Shown piece by piece: positions 1-7,116 of a stretch of DNA of 29,971 nt. Numbering within the stretch: position 1 is the first letter of the stretch; each line of letters starts with the position of its first letter. The notes under the pieces are model-generated. The model did not search any database. It saw nothing but the letters and a program-made list of their open reading frames with translations, and was not told the origin of the DNA. The stretch lies in assembly GCA_030596225.1 (NCBI GenBank), contig JAUVKO010000002.1:1-29971 (forward strand), given 5' to 3'. Both the position numbers and the translations under genes were made by a program. This DNA is from Fidelibacterota bacterium. Lineage in GTDB: Bacteria > Fidelibacterota > UBA8477 > JABMPR01.

Positions 1-119
1 ATGTAAACTTAACGATCGAGTTAATACAGCCCATCGCCATGGAGCAGGAGCTGCGTTTCGCTATTCGCGAAGGTGGTCATACTGTGGGTGCTGGAGTTGT
101 TACTGAGATCATTGAATAA
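1..119 (+). CDS. tuf: Elongation factor Tu, 3' end only (first tuf copy)
   Basis: Partial gene: the last 38 codons and the stop of EF-Tu, the GTPase that delivers aminoacyl-tRNA to the ribosomal A site. The reading frame begins at base 3 and ends with TAA at 117-119; the start lies outside the window. The encoded tail belongs to the C-terminal beta-barrel (domain 3), with REGGHTVGAGVV followed by TEIIE. All 119 bases are identical to 15473-15591, the end of the complete tuf gene, and the match stops exactly at the stop codon. It precedes rpmG by 18 bases. A tuf-trnW-secE-nusG order is common in bacteria, so a true second tuf copy is the natural reading; an assembly-made end is discussed in the findings. 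Confidence 0.95.
   Translation, partial: VNLTIELIQPIAMEQELRFAIREGGHTVGAGVVTEIIE
1..119 (+). repeat. Exact duplicate of the end of the second tuf gene
   Basis: A 119-base direct repeat with no mismatch to 15473-15591. Base 120 (a) differs from base 15592 (t), so the identity ends at the last base of the stop codon. The left limit is unknown because the window starts here. Duplicate tuf genes are usually kept alike by gene conversion. Confidence 0.97.
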
Positions 120-137
120 AGTATCGGCGGTTGATTT

Positions 138-287
138 ATGCGTGAGATAATCACACTTGAGTGTACTGAATGCAAGCATCGCAATTATTCGACGAAGAAA
201 AATAAACGGCTGCATCCGGCACGCGTGGAATTCAAGAAATATTGTCCTAATTGCAACAAACACGTCGTGCACAAGGAAACAAAATAA
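138..287 (+). CDS. rpmG: Ribosomal protein L33, zinc-binding form
   Basis: Small 49-residue protein of the large ribosomal subunit, located near the E site. The product starts MREIITLECTECKHRNY and ends in a basic tail HKETK. Two CxxC pairs (C9/C12 and C36/C39) form a zinc ribbon, so this is the cysteine-containing C+ form; many bacteria carry a C- paralogue used when zinc is scarce, which is not seen here. The length is usual for the family. The start is the ATG at 138 with a modest GGCGG upstream. It lies between a tuf gene and tRNA-Trp, a common order, and the 16 bases before the tRNA show no terminator. Confidence 0.96.
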   Translation: MREIITLECTECKHRNYSTKKNKRLHPARVEFKKYCPNCNKHVVHKETK

Positions 288-303
288 GAAATGAGTATTA
301 GAC

Positions 304-376
<73 letters not shown>

Positions 377-404
377 CTCAATTTCTTTGATTGTTAAATA
401 AATT

Positions 405-596
405 ATGATTAAAAAGCTCAAAACATTTCTAGACGGCGTACAGCAGGAATTCAAAAAGGTTTCCTGGCCGACCTACGAAGAACTTAAGGGTTCAACCTGG
501 GTTGTGCTTGGGATGTCTGCATTTATTGGAATGGTTCTATTTATCCTCGATAAGGTAATGACCGTCTTAGTCTTAAATGTGATCATGGGGCGCTAA
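405..596 (+). CDS. secE: Preprotein translocase subunit SecE
   Basis: Small membrane subunit (63 aa) that clamps SecY in the SecYEG protein-export channel. It is the short single-span form: an amphipathic N-terminal part with the family signature FKKVSWPTYEEL (about residues 16-27), then one hydrophobic helix at about 33-57. The E. coli protein has three spans, but the one-span form is usual elsewhere. The ATG at 405 has no clear SD in its AT-rich upstream sequence. The stop is one base before nusG, so the two are coupled. The partner SecY is encoded at 24539-25885 in the same cluster. Confidence 0.96.
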   Translation: MIKKLKTFLDGVQQEFKKVSWPTYEELKGSTWVVLGMSAFIGMVLFILDKVMTVLVLNVIMGR

Positions 597-597
597 T

Positions 598-1131
598 ATG
601 GCCATGAAATGGTATAGTCTTCGAACCTTTTCCGGTAAGGAAAAACGAGTCAGTGAAGCAATTCTTCAGGAAGCAGAACTTGCCGGGATGATTGAATTGA
701 TCCCTGAGGTGCTGGTACCATCAGAAAATGTGGTTGAAATGCGTGCCGGGAAAAAATATGTGCGAAATAAAGTATTCTTTCCGGGCTATATCATGATCCA
801 GATGGAGATCACCAAAGAAACACGTTACCTCGTTGAGAATGTTCCCGGGGTGATGTCTTTTGTGGGTCCCAAAGGTGAACCAGTTCCTTTAAAGGATGTT
901 GAGGTCCGTCGAATTCTTGGTGAAGTCGAAGAGCGAGACGGTCAAGAAGTCATGGGGACCATATTTAAAGCCGGTGATCCTATCAAGGTCACTGATGGTC
1001 CTTTTGTGGATTTTACTGGTTTTGTTAAAGAAGTTGATGAATCTAAGCAGAAAGTCAAGGTTGAGGTCTCCATTTTTGGTCGATCCACGCCTGTTGAATT
1101 AGACTTCCTGCAGATAGAATTAGAAAAGTAG
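598..1131 (+). CDS. nusG: Transcription termination/antitermination factor NusG
   Basis: Binds the RNA polymerase clamp, changes pausing, and links polymerase to Rho or to the leading ribosome through S10. The 177-residue protein has the NGN domain first (about 5-115; MKWYSLRTFSGKE near the start, FFPGYIMIQM in the middle) and a C-terminal KOW domain (about 125-177; DPIKVTDGPFVDFTGFV). No domain-II insertion is seen. Start ATG 598 is preferred over ATG 604 because GGGG at 587-590 is seven bases upstream and the gene then follows the secE stop by one base. The secE-nusG-rplK order is typical. Confidence 0.97.
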   Translation: MAMKWYSLRTFSGKEKRVSEAILQEAELAGMIELIPEVLVPSENVVEMRAGKKYVRNKVFFPGYIMIQMEITKETRYLVENVPGVMSFVGPKGEPVPLKDVEVRRILGEVEERDGQEVMGTIFKAGDPIKVTDGPFVDFTGFVKEVDESKQKVKVEVSIFGRSTPVELDFLQIELEK

Positions 1132-1148
1132 TCAGAAGGTAGAAGCGA

Positions 1149-1574
1149 ATGGCCAAAAAGGTAATTAACAAAATTAAACTACATATCCCTGCAGGACAGG
1201 CCAACCCCTCTCCTCCGGTTGGACCGGCATTGGGGCAGGCGGGTGTAAATATCATGGAGTTCTGTAAGGCGTTCAATTCACGAACTGAAAAAGAACGTGG
1301 CTTGATTATTCCTGCAGTGATTACAGTGTATGCTGATAGATCCTTTACATTTATTACCAAGACTCCACCAGCCGCCGTATTGTTACGTAAAGCTGCTGGA
1401 CTTGAAAAGGGATCAGGAACACCGAACTCTGAAAAAGTGGGAAAGGTCACACATGCTCAAGTCCGTGAGATCGCAGAAATGAAAAAGCCTGATCTGAACT
1501 CTCACGATGTTGAGATGGCCATGCGCATTATTGAGGGCACTGCCCGCAGTATGGGCATTACGGTAGCAGAGTAG
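1149..1574 (+). CDS. rplK: Ribosomal protein L11
   Basis: Component of the GTPase-associated centre of the large subunit; binds 23S rRNA near the stalk base and contacts EF-G. The 141-residue product shows the N-terminal domain with the proline-rich segment PAGQANPSPPVGPALGQAG (thiostrepton-binding region in studied homologues), then the rRNA-binding C-terminal domain ending ARSMGITV. Length is the family norm. AGAAGG at 1134-1139 is nine bases before the ATG. It is followed by rplA after ten bases, the usual L11-L1 pair. Confidence 0.98.
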   Translation: MAKKVINKIKLHIPAGQANPSPPVGPALGQAGVNIMEFCKAFNSRTEKERGLIIPAVITVYADRSFTFITKTPPAAVLLRKAAGLEKGSGTPNSEKVGKVTHAQVREIAEMKKPDLNSHDVEMAMRIIEGTARSMGITVAE

Positions 1575-1584
1575 GAGGTCTGAG

Positions 1585-2277
1585 ATGAAAATTTCTAAAA
1601 AACAAAAAGTAAATCTCAGTAAGCTGGATAAAGCTAAAGAGTATGACTTAAACGCTGGTGTTGATCTGCTAAAGGAATGTGCTACAGCAAAATTTGATGA
1701 GACTATTGAAGTGTCAGTGAATCTAGGAGTGAATCCTAAGTATGCTGATCAAATGGTTCGTGGTACGGTTACCCTTCCTCATGGAACGGGTAAAAAAGTA
1801 CGGGTTTTGGTGTTGGCTAAAGGGCCTAAAGCTGATGAAGCTACGGCTGCCGGTGCAGATTATGTGGGCTTTGAAGAATATATCCAAAAATTGAAAGATG
1901 GCTGGATCGATGTGGATGTGATCATCACTACACCTGATAATATGGGTGAAGTTGGAAAAATGGGTCGTATCCTGGGTCCACGTGGTCTTATGCCGAATCC
2001 AAAAACCGGTACTGTAACTATGGATGTTACCAAAGCTGTTGACGAGTCCAAGGCTGGAAAGATCGAATTGCGAACCGACAAATACGGTATTGTTCACTCG
2101 GTAGTTGGTAAGGCTTCTTTTGAACCTTCAGCGCTGGTTGAAAACATAACGGTTCTGATCAATCGTCTGGTCGCCATGAGACCGCCAGGAGCTAAAGGAA
2201 CTTATTTTCAAAAAATGGTTCTTAGTTCAACAATGGGTCCTGGTATCCGAATTGATAAAGCTACGCTTGGCGTATAA
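1585..2277 (+). CDS. rplA: Ribosomal protein L1
   Basis: Forms the mobile L1 stalk that escorts deacylated tRNA out of the E site; in several bacteria it also represses its own operon by binding the mRNA leader. The 230-residue protein has the expected two-domain layout, with the conserved hinge-side segment GRILGPRGLMPNPKTGTV (about residues 127-144) and a C-terminal MGPGIRID motif. A strong SD (AGGAGG, 1573-1578) overlaps the rplK stop codon and is six bases from the ATG, so the two genes are coupled. No L1-site mimic was recognised by eye. Confidence 0.98.
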   Translation: MKISKKQKVNLSKLDKAKEYDLNAGVDLLKECATAKFDETIEVSVNLGVNPKYADQMVRGTVTLPHGTGKKVRVLVLAKGPKADEATAAGADYVGFEEYIQKLKDGWIDVDVIITTPDNMGEVGKMGRILGPRGLMPNPKTGTVTMDVTKAVDESKAGKIELRTDKYGIVHSVVGKASFEPSALVENITVLINRLVAMRPPGAKGTYFQKMVLSSTMGPGIRIDKATLGV

Positions 2278-2298
2278 GCGATCGAAGGAGTTAGCAAT

Positions 2299-2826
2299 AT
2301 GCCAAATCAAAATAACGTTAGTGCCCTGGAATCAATCCGGGAGAAAATTTCAAACGCAAGCGCTATCTATTTTACTGATTTCGTAGGACTTTCAGTAGAA
2401 GAGACCAATGCGTTGCGATCTAAGTTTCACGAAGTAGATGTTGAATATCGTGTTCTAAAAAACACATTAGTCAGCATTGCTGTAAAGGAATTGGGCTACG
2501 AGGGTCTTGATGATGTTCTAAAAGGACCAACCGCCCTTGCATTTGGGAATGTGGATTCAACAGCACCTGCTCGCGTGATCAAAGAATTCCTCAAAAAGGA
2601 AGGTAAGGCTAAAGAAAAACCAGCTGTAAAAGGATTGGTTTTTGAAGGCAAGGTAATGGACGCCTCTTACTATGTAAAGCTGGCTAATTTACCATCGAAA
2701 GAAGAGTTACTTGCTATGTTGCTTGGCGGGCTGCAGTCTCCCATGCAGAATACCCTGAGTGTGCTTCAGGCCCCCATGCGGAACATGGTAGGTGTGTTAA
2801 TGTCATTAAAAGAAACAAAGAATTAA
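2299..2826 (+). CDS. rplJ: Ribosomal protein L10
   Basis: Base of the L7/L12 stalk: its N-terminal domain binds 23S rRNA with L11, and its C-terminal helix carries L12 dimers. The product is 175 aa, as usual, with FTDFVGLSVEETNALR and the conserved YRVLKNTLVSIA segment in the rRNA-binding part and a C-terminal helix (LLGGLQSPMQNTLSVLQAP) for L12. AAGGAG at 2285-2290 precedes the ATG by eight bases. Only 21 bases separate it from rplA, leaving little room between the two genes for the long L10 autoregulatory leader known from E. coli. Confidence 0.98.
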   Translation: MPNQNNVSALESIREKISNASAIYFTDFVGLSVEETNALRSKFHEVDVEYRVLKNTLVSIAVKELGYEGLDDVLKGPTALAFGNVDSTAPARVIKEFLKKEGKAKEKPAVKGLVFEGKVMDASYYVKLANLPSKEELLAMLLGGLQSPMQNTLSVLQAPMRNMVGVLMSLKETKN

Positions 2827-2845
2827 ATCTGGAGGTAATCTACTC

Positions 2846-3220
2846 ATGGGTATCACACGTGATGATGTAATGAGCTATCTTGAAACCGCTAACATGCTCG
2901 AGATTTCCGAGCTTATTTCTGCTATCGAAGACAAATTCGGTGTTACTGCTGCTGCACCTGTTGCTGTTGCTGCTGGTCCTGCTGTCGCTGCCGAAGCTGT
3001 TGAAGAACAGACTGAGTTTGATGTAATGCTTGAGGGTCCCGGCGATAAAAAGATCAATGTTATCAAGGTAGTTCGTCAAGTGACTGCTCTTGGACTCAAA
3101 GAGGCCAAGGAGTTGGTTGATAGTGCTCCCAGCAAAATCAAGGAAGCGATTTCCAAGGATGAAGCTGAAGAGCTTAAAAAGCAATTGGAAGAAGCTGGAG
3201 CTAAAGTAACACTTAAGTAG
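2846..3220 (+). CDS. rplL: Ribosomal protein L7/L12
   Basis: Multicopy stalk protein that recruits and stimulates the translational GTPases. The 124-residue protein has the N-terminal dimerisation domain (about 1-35), an alanine/valine-rich flexible hinge (about 36-52) and the C-terminal globular domain with the conserved KINVIKVVRQVTALGLKEAK helix face that contacts EF-G and EF-Tu. GGAGG at 2831-2835 lies ten bases before the ATG. It is the last gene before the longest spacer in the window, which contains a hairpin likely to reduce read-through into rpoB, matching the need for more L12 than polymerase. Confidence 0.98.
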   Translation: MGITRDDVMSYLETANMLEISELISAIEDKFGVTAAAPVAVAAGPAVAAEAVEEQTEFDVMLEGPGDKKINVIKVVRQVTALGLKEAKELVDSAPSKIKEAISKDEAEELKKQLEEAGAKVTLK

Positions 3221-3255
3221 TTTGATTTTCAGTTCCAAGGCTTATTTGGTTTCGG

Positions 3256-3285
3256 GCTCGTGGAAGATTTCTTCCACGAGCTTTT
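3256..3285 (+). terminator. Attenuator-like hairpin between rplL and rpoB
   Basis: A perfect 11-bp inverted repeat, GCTCGTGGAAG (3256-3266) and CTTCCACGAGC (3271-3281), around an ATTT loop, followed by only four T (3282-3285). The stem is strong but the T tract is short, and no promoter is visible between it and rpoB, so partial termination is more likely than a full stop. E. coli also has an attenuator in this spacer, where it lowers polymerase expression relative to L7/L12. Partial termination is inferred here, not seen. Confidence 0.75.
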
Positions 3286-3290
3286 GCGCC

Positions 3291-3308
3291 TTTAGTTGGT
3301 TAACTAAA
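3291..3308 (+). promoter_or_regulatory. Small second hairpin just before the rpoB SD
   Basis: TTTAGTT (3291-3297) pairs with AACTAAA (3302-3308) around a GGTT loop. It is AU-rich and weak, and ends four bases before the GGAGG at 3312-3316 that serves rpoB. It could stack on or compete with the stronger upstream hairpin, or hold the ribosome site open. A role in rpoB translation is only a suggestion. Confidence 0.4.
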
Positions 3309-3322
3309 AGTGGAGGTGGCTT

Positions 3323-6300
3323 TTGTCCCAGCCCAGTAAAATAGAACGACACTCCTTCTCAAAAATCGGTTCACAGGTAGCGCTACCAAACCTGCTCAAT
3401 CTGCAGGTGGATGCATGGAAAGAATTCCTGCAGGAAGCTGTTGCAACCCATGAACGTGAAAATAAGGGTTTGGAGGCCATATTTCAGGCTGTATTTCCTA
3501 TTGAGGATAATCATGGGAACTACAAACTGGATTACGTATCCTACAGCGTTGGATTACCACGCTATTCGATAGAAGAATGCCTCGAACGAGGGGTTACTTA
3601 TTCTGTACCGTTAAAAGTTAAACTTATTCTCCATGGCACTGAGGAAGGTGCTGAACCAGGTGATTACTCTGTCCATGTAGAGCAAGACATCTTTTTTGGA
3701 AACATTCCTTATATGACCAAAGGTGGAGCTTTTGTAATTAATGGTGCTGAACGTGTTATTGTATCTCAACTCATGCGTTCTCCGGGTGTGTTCTTCGATA
3801 TGAAAATACATCCCAATGGCACCAAACTATATTCTGCTCGTCTGATCCCATTCCGTGGGAGCTGGCTGGATATTACCACAGATATTCATGATGTGATCTA
3901 TGCCGTCATTGATCGTCGTCGTAAATTCCCGATCTCACTTCTGTTGCGTGCTATGAAATTTTCGACAAATGAGTCGATTCTCAGCGCATTTGGTGTTATT
4001 CGTGAATTACGCCTGGCTGATAATGTTGGTCTTAAAACATTCTATGATTCACCCGTGCCCGTTGATGTGGTTAATAAAGAAACCGGTGAGATCCTCATGG
4101 AGGCCGGAGACAAGCTGACCAAGGAAAAGGTTCGCGAGCTGAAGAAAGAAGGCGTTGGTGGGGTTATGGTCGTTAGTGACCCTGAAGATATTGCCTACGA
4201 TCTTTTGGCTAACACTCTTGCCAAGGACCGGTCATCCGATACTAATGAAGCCTTAAGGGTCTTTTATACAGAAATGCGTGGTGGTGAGCCGCCAAATCTG
4301 GATCTGGCAGAAAAATTCTTGTTCCGACTTTTCTTTGATGCAAAAAAATATGATCTGGGTGAAGTAGGTCGTTATCGCATGAATAAGAAATTTGGGATTG
4401 ATGTGCCGCTGGATGAGCTCGTACTTACGCCACAAGATATCATTATGTCCGTGAACTTTTTGCTCGAAATGCGAAAAGGGGAACGTGGTACTGATGATAT
4501 CGATCACTTGGGTAATCGTCGTGTACGAACTGTAGGCGAACAGATTGGAAATCAGTTCTCTGTGGCTCTGAGCCGTATGTCTCGTACTATTCGTGAGCGA
4601 ATGAACGTTCGTGATAATGAGAACTTAACACCACAGGATTTGATTAATTCTAGAATTGTAACTTCAGCTATCAGCTCTTTCTTTGGGACGAATCAATTAT
4701 CTCAATTTATGGACCAAACCAATCCATTGGCCGAAGTAACTCATAAACGTCGTCTGTCTTCACTGGGACCGGGTGCCCTCACCAGAGAGCGTGCCGGATT
4801 TGAAGTTCGCGATGTGCATTATACCCATTATGGTCGATTGTGTCCCATCGAGACCCCTGAAGGTCCGAATATTGGACTGATCTCTTCACTTGCTTCTTAT
4901 GGTGTCGTTAACCGTCTTGGGTTTATCGAAACCCCTTATCGCAAGGTAGTGACCAGCAATGGGAAGCCCAAGGTCTCTAAGGCCATTGAATATCTTTCTG
5001 CTGATGATGAGGATCGCACATTTATCGCCCAGGCAAATTCACCCATCGATGTAGAGGGGTTTATTAAAGATGACCAGGTGCAAGTGAGGATCCGTGGTGA
5101 TTTTCCTATGATTGATACTGAAAGAGTATCATATATGGATGTATCTCCACTACAGATCGTTTCACCCGCTGCTGCTTGTATTCCCTTTCTGGAGCATGAT
5201 GATGCAAACCGGGCTCTAATGGGATCGAATATGCAACGCCAGTCAGTGCCTCTTCTTTGGCCGGAAGCGCCAATTGTAGGTACTGGGTTTGAGAAAATTG
5301 TCGCAAAAGATTCCAGGTCTTTACTCCTTTCTGATGTTAAAGGTATCGTTAAGTCTGTCAGTGCAGAAGAGATTATAATTAAAACTACTCGCCGGATTGA
5401 TGCAGATGTGACTCTCATCGAAGAACCGGGTATTGTGACCTATAAATTACGCAAATTCCAACGCAGTAATCAGGACTCTTGTATTAATCAGAAAGTTTTG
5501 GTTGAAGTTGGTCAGCGTGTGTCTCCCGGTGATGTTCTTGCCGATGGGATGAGTACTGACCGAGGTGATCTGGCCTTAGGTCGTAATATTACGGTCGCCT
5601 TCATGCCCTGGCGTGGGTATAACTTTGAAGATGCTATTGTTCTGTCAGAGCGCCTTCTTAAGCAGGATACCTTTACAAGTATACGTTTGAAGCAAGTTGA
5701 GCTTGAGGTTCGTGAAACCAAACGTGGCGAAGAAGAGCTGACCCGTGACATTCCAAATGTCAGCGAGGAGGCTACCCGCAACCTGAGTAATGATGGAATT
5801 ATTCGCGTTGGAGCAGAAGTTCATTCTGGTGACATTCTTATTGGTAAGGTTACACCTAAGGGTGAGACTGATCCCACACCTGAAGAAAAGTTGCTTAAAG
5901 CTATCTTTGGTGAAAAGGCCGGTGATGTTAAAGATGCTTCAAAACGCGCTGATCCGGGTGTCAAGGGTATGGTTATCCGCACTGAATTGTACACACGCAA
6001 AGGCCGCGAGTCCCGTGTTGATGAAAAGCGCAAACTGGATGCTCTGAAACAACGGGCTAGCCTGGATAAGACCAGTCTGACTAAAAAACGCAACGAAAAG
6101 GTCAACGGACTATTGCTGGATCAGAAATCAGCATCTGTCACAGACCTTGGCGGAAAGGTTATTCTAAAAGCCGGGACGCCTTTTACAAAAGAGGCTATCG
6201 CTACTTTAAATTTTGATCGCGTAGACCGTCGTAAGCCTATTGCTGCTGACGAAGTAATCGATATCAAGCTGAACAAGTTGCTTAATGAATATGAGCGCTT

Positions 6301-7099
6301 GTATCGCGAGATTGAGCAAAACTACGAGAACAATGTATATAAACAGAAGGTAGGAGATGACCTGCAGCCTGGTGTAATCCAGTTGGCTAAAGTTCAGATC
6401 GCTACCAAGCGGAAGATCTCCATTGGTGATAAGATGGCCGGTCGTCACGGAAATAAGGGTGTTGTTGCTGCCATCGTCGCAGAAGAAGACATGCCCTTCC
6501 TGGCTGATGGTCGTCCTGTTGATATCGTTCTGAATCCTTTGGGTGTACCTTCTCGTATGAACCTTGGTCAGCTTTATGAAACCATGCTTGGCTGGGCTGG
6601 ACGTGAACTGGGAGTCATGTTTGAGACTCCGGTTTTTGATGGTGCTGGTCTTGCTGATGTGGAAAAGCTGATGAAAGAAGCCAAATTGCCGGTGAGCGGT
6701 AAGGAAAATCTCATTGATGGACGAACAGGCGAATACATTGATAGTCCTGTTGCTGTTGGCGAGATATACATGATGAAACTTACTCATCAGGTAGATGATA
6801 AGATGCATGCCCGCTCGACTGGACCATACTCACTCATTACTCAACAGCCTTTGGGTGGTAAAGCCCAGTTTGGTGGTCAGAGATTTGGTGAAATGGAAGT
6901 TTGGGCTTTGGAAGCATATGGTGCTGCTCATACTCTTCAGGAGATGCTTACTGTCAAATCTGATGATGTTGAGGGCCGTTCCAAAGTCTATAATGCCCTG
7001 GTTAAGGGTGATAACCTACCCGAATTCGGTATTCCTGAATCCTTCAACGTATTGTTACGTGAAATGAAGGGTCTGGGCCTGGATGTTGAATTAAAGTAA
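3323..7099 (+). CDS. rpoB: DNA-directed RNA polymerase subunit beta
   Basis: Forms half of the polymerase active-site cleft; complex with beta', two alpha, omega and sigma. The 1258-residue protein starts at TTG 3323, chosen because GGAGG (3312-3316) is six bases upstream. Visible landmarks: YSIEECLERGVTYSVPLK near the N-terminus; the rifampicin-pocket segment NQLSQFMDQ (457-465), with D464, H474 and S479 matching the wild-type E. coli D516, H526 and S531, so no common resistance change is seen; and the active-site motif GDKMAGRHGNKG (1035-1046). The C-terminus keeps GGKAQFGGQRFGEMEVWALEA. Length fits FCB-group proteins better than E. coli (1342). rpoC follows after 15 bases. Confidence 0.99.
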   Translation: MSQPSKIERHSFSKIGSQVALPNLLNLQVDAWKEFLQEAVATHERENKGLEAIFQAVFPIEDNHGNYKLDYVSYSVGLPRYSIEECLERGVTYSVPLKVKLILHGTEEGAEPGDYSVHVEQDIFFGNIPYMTKGGAFVINGAERVIVSQLMRSPGVFFDMKIHPNGTKLYSARLIPFRGSWLDITTDIHDVIYAVIDRRRKFPISLLLRAMKFSTNESILSAFGVIRELRLADNVGLKTFYDSPVPVDVVNKETGEILMEAGDKLTKEKVRELKKEGVGGVMVVSDPEDIAYDLLANTLAKDRSSDTNEALRVFYTEMRGGEPPNLDLAEKFLFRLFFDAKKYDLGEVGRYRMNKKFGIDVPLDELVLTPQDIIMSVNFLLEMRKGERGTDDIDHLGNRRVRTVGEQIGNQFSVALSRMSRTIRERMNVRDNENLTPQDLINSRIVTSAISSFFGTNQLSQFMDQTNPLAEVTHKRRLSSLGPGALTRERAGFEVRDVHYTHYGRLCPIETPEGPNIGLISSLASYGVVNRLGFIETPYRKVVTSNGKPKVSKAIEYLSADDEDRTFIAQANSPIDVEGFIKDDQVQVRIRGDFPMIDTERVSYMDVSPLQIVSPAAACIPFLEHDDANRALMGSNMQRQSVPLLWPEAPIVGTGFEKIVAKDSRSLLLSDVKGIVKSVSAEEIIIKTTRRIDADVTLIEEPGIVTYKLRKFQRSNQDSCINQKVLVEVGQRVSPGDVLADGMSTDRGDLALGRNITVAFMPWRGYNFEDAIVLSERLLKQDTFTSIRLKQVELEVRETKRGEEELTRDIPNVSEEATRNLSNDGIIRVGAEVHSGDILIGKVTPKGETDPTPEEKLLKAIFGEKAGDVKDASKRADPGVKGMVIRTELYTRKGRESRVDEKRKLDALKQRASLDKTSLTKKRNEKVNGLLLDQKSASVTDLGGKVILKAGTPFTKEAIATLNFDRVDRRKPIAADEVIDIKLNKLLNEYERLYREIEQNYENNVYKQKVGDDLQPGVIQLAKVQIATKRKISIGDKMAGRHGNKGVVAAIVAEEDMPFLADGRPVDIVLNPLGVPSRMNLGQLYETMLGWAGRELGVMFETPVFDGAGLADVEKLMKEAKLPVSGKENLIDGRTGEYIDSPVAVGEIYMMKLTHQVDDKMHARSTGPYSLITQQPLGGKAQFGGQRFGEMEVWALEAYGAAHTLQEMLTVKSDDVEGRSKVYNALVKGDNLPEFGIPESFNVLLREMKGLGLDVELK

Positions 7100-7100
7100 A

Positions 7101-7116
7101 AAGGGAGTACTCCTTT
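7101..7116 (+). promoter_or_regulatory. Palindromic ribosome-binding region of rpoC
   Basis: The rpoC SD (GGGAG, 7103-7107) lies in the perfect palindrome GGAGTACTCC (7104-7113). A six-pair hairpin with loop GTAC can form (A7101-T7116, A7102-T7115, G7103.T7114, G7104-C7113, G7105-C7112, A7106-T7111), hiding the SD and the first bases of the TTG start. Ribosomes finishing rpoB would melt it, which would tie beta' synthesis to beta. rpsM has the same GGAGTACTC-N2-TTG arrangement at 27039-27052. Confidence 0.5.

Noticed and set aside
377..404. Promoter for secE between tRNA-Trp and secE
   Set aside because: The AT-rich spacer holds TTGATT and TATGAT-like words only 11 bases apart, not a workable spacing.
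2940..3002. Short repeats of gctgttgctg type in rplL
   Set aside because: This is the Ala/Val-rich hinge of L7/L12, which is low in complexity in most bacteria.
4936..5418. 160-codon open frame on the minus strand inside rpoB
   Set aside because: Antisense to conserved beta-subunit sequence, serine/isoleucine-rich in the manner of reversed coding sequence, with no sign of its own initiation signals.
6206..6808. 200-codon open frame on the minus strand inside rpoB
   Set aside because: It lies fully within a strongly conserved part of rpoB, has no family resemblance I can see and no SD or promoter; it is a by-product of the codon use of the sense gene.
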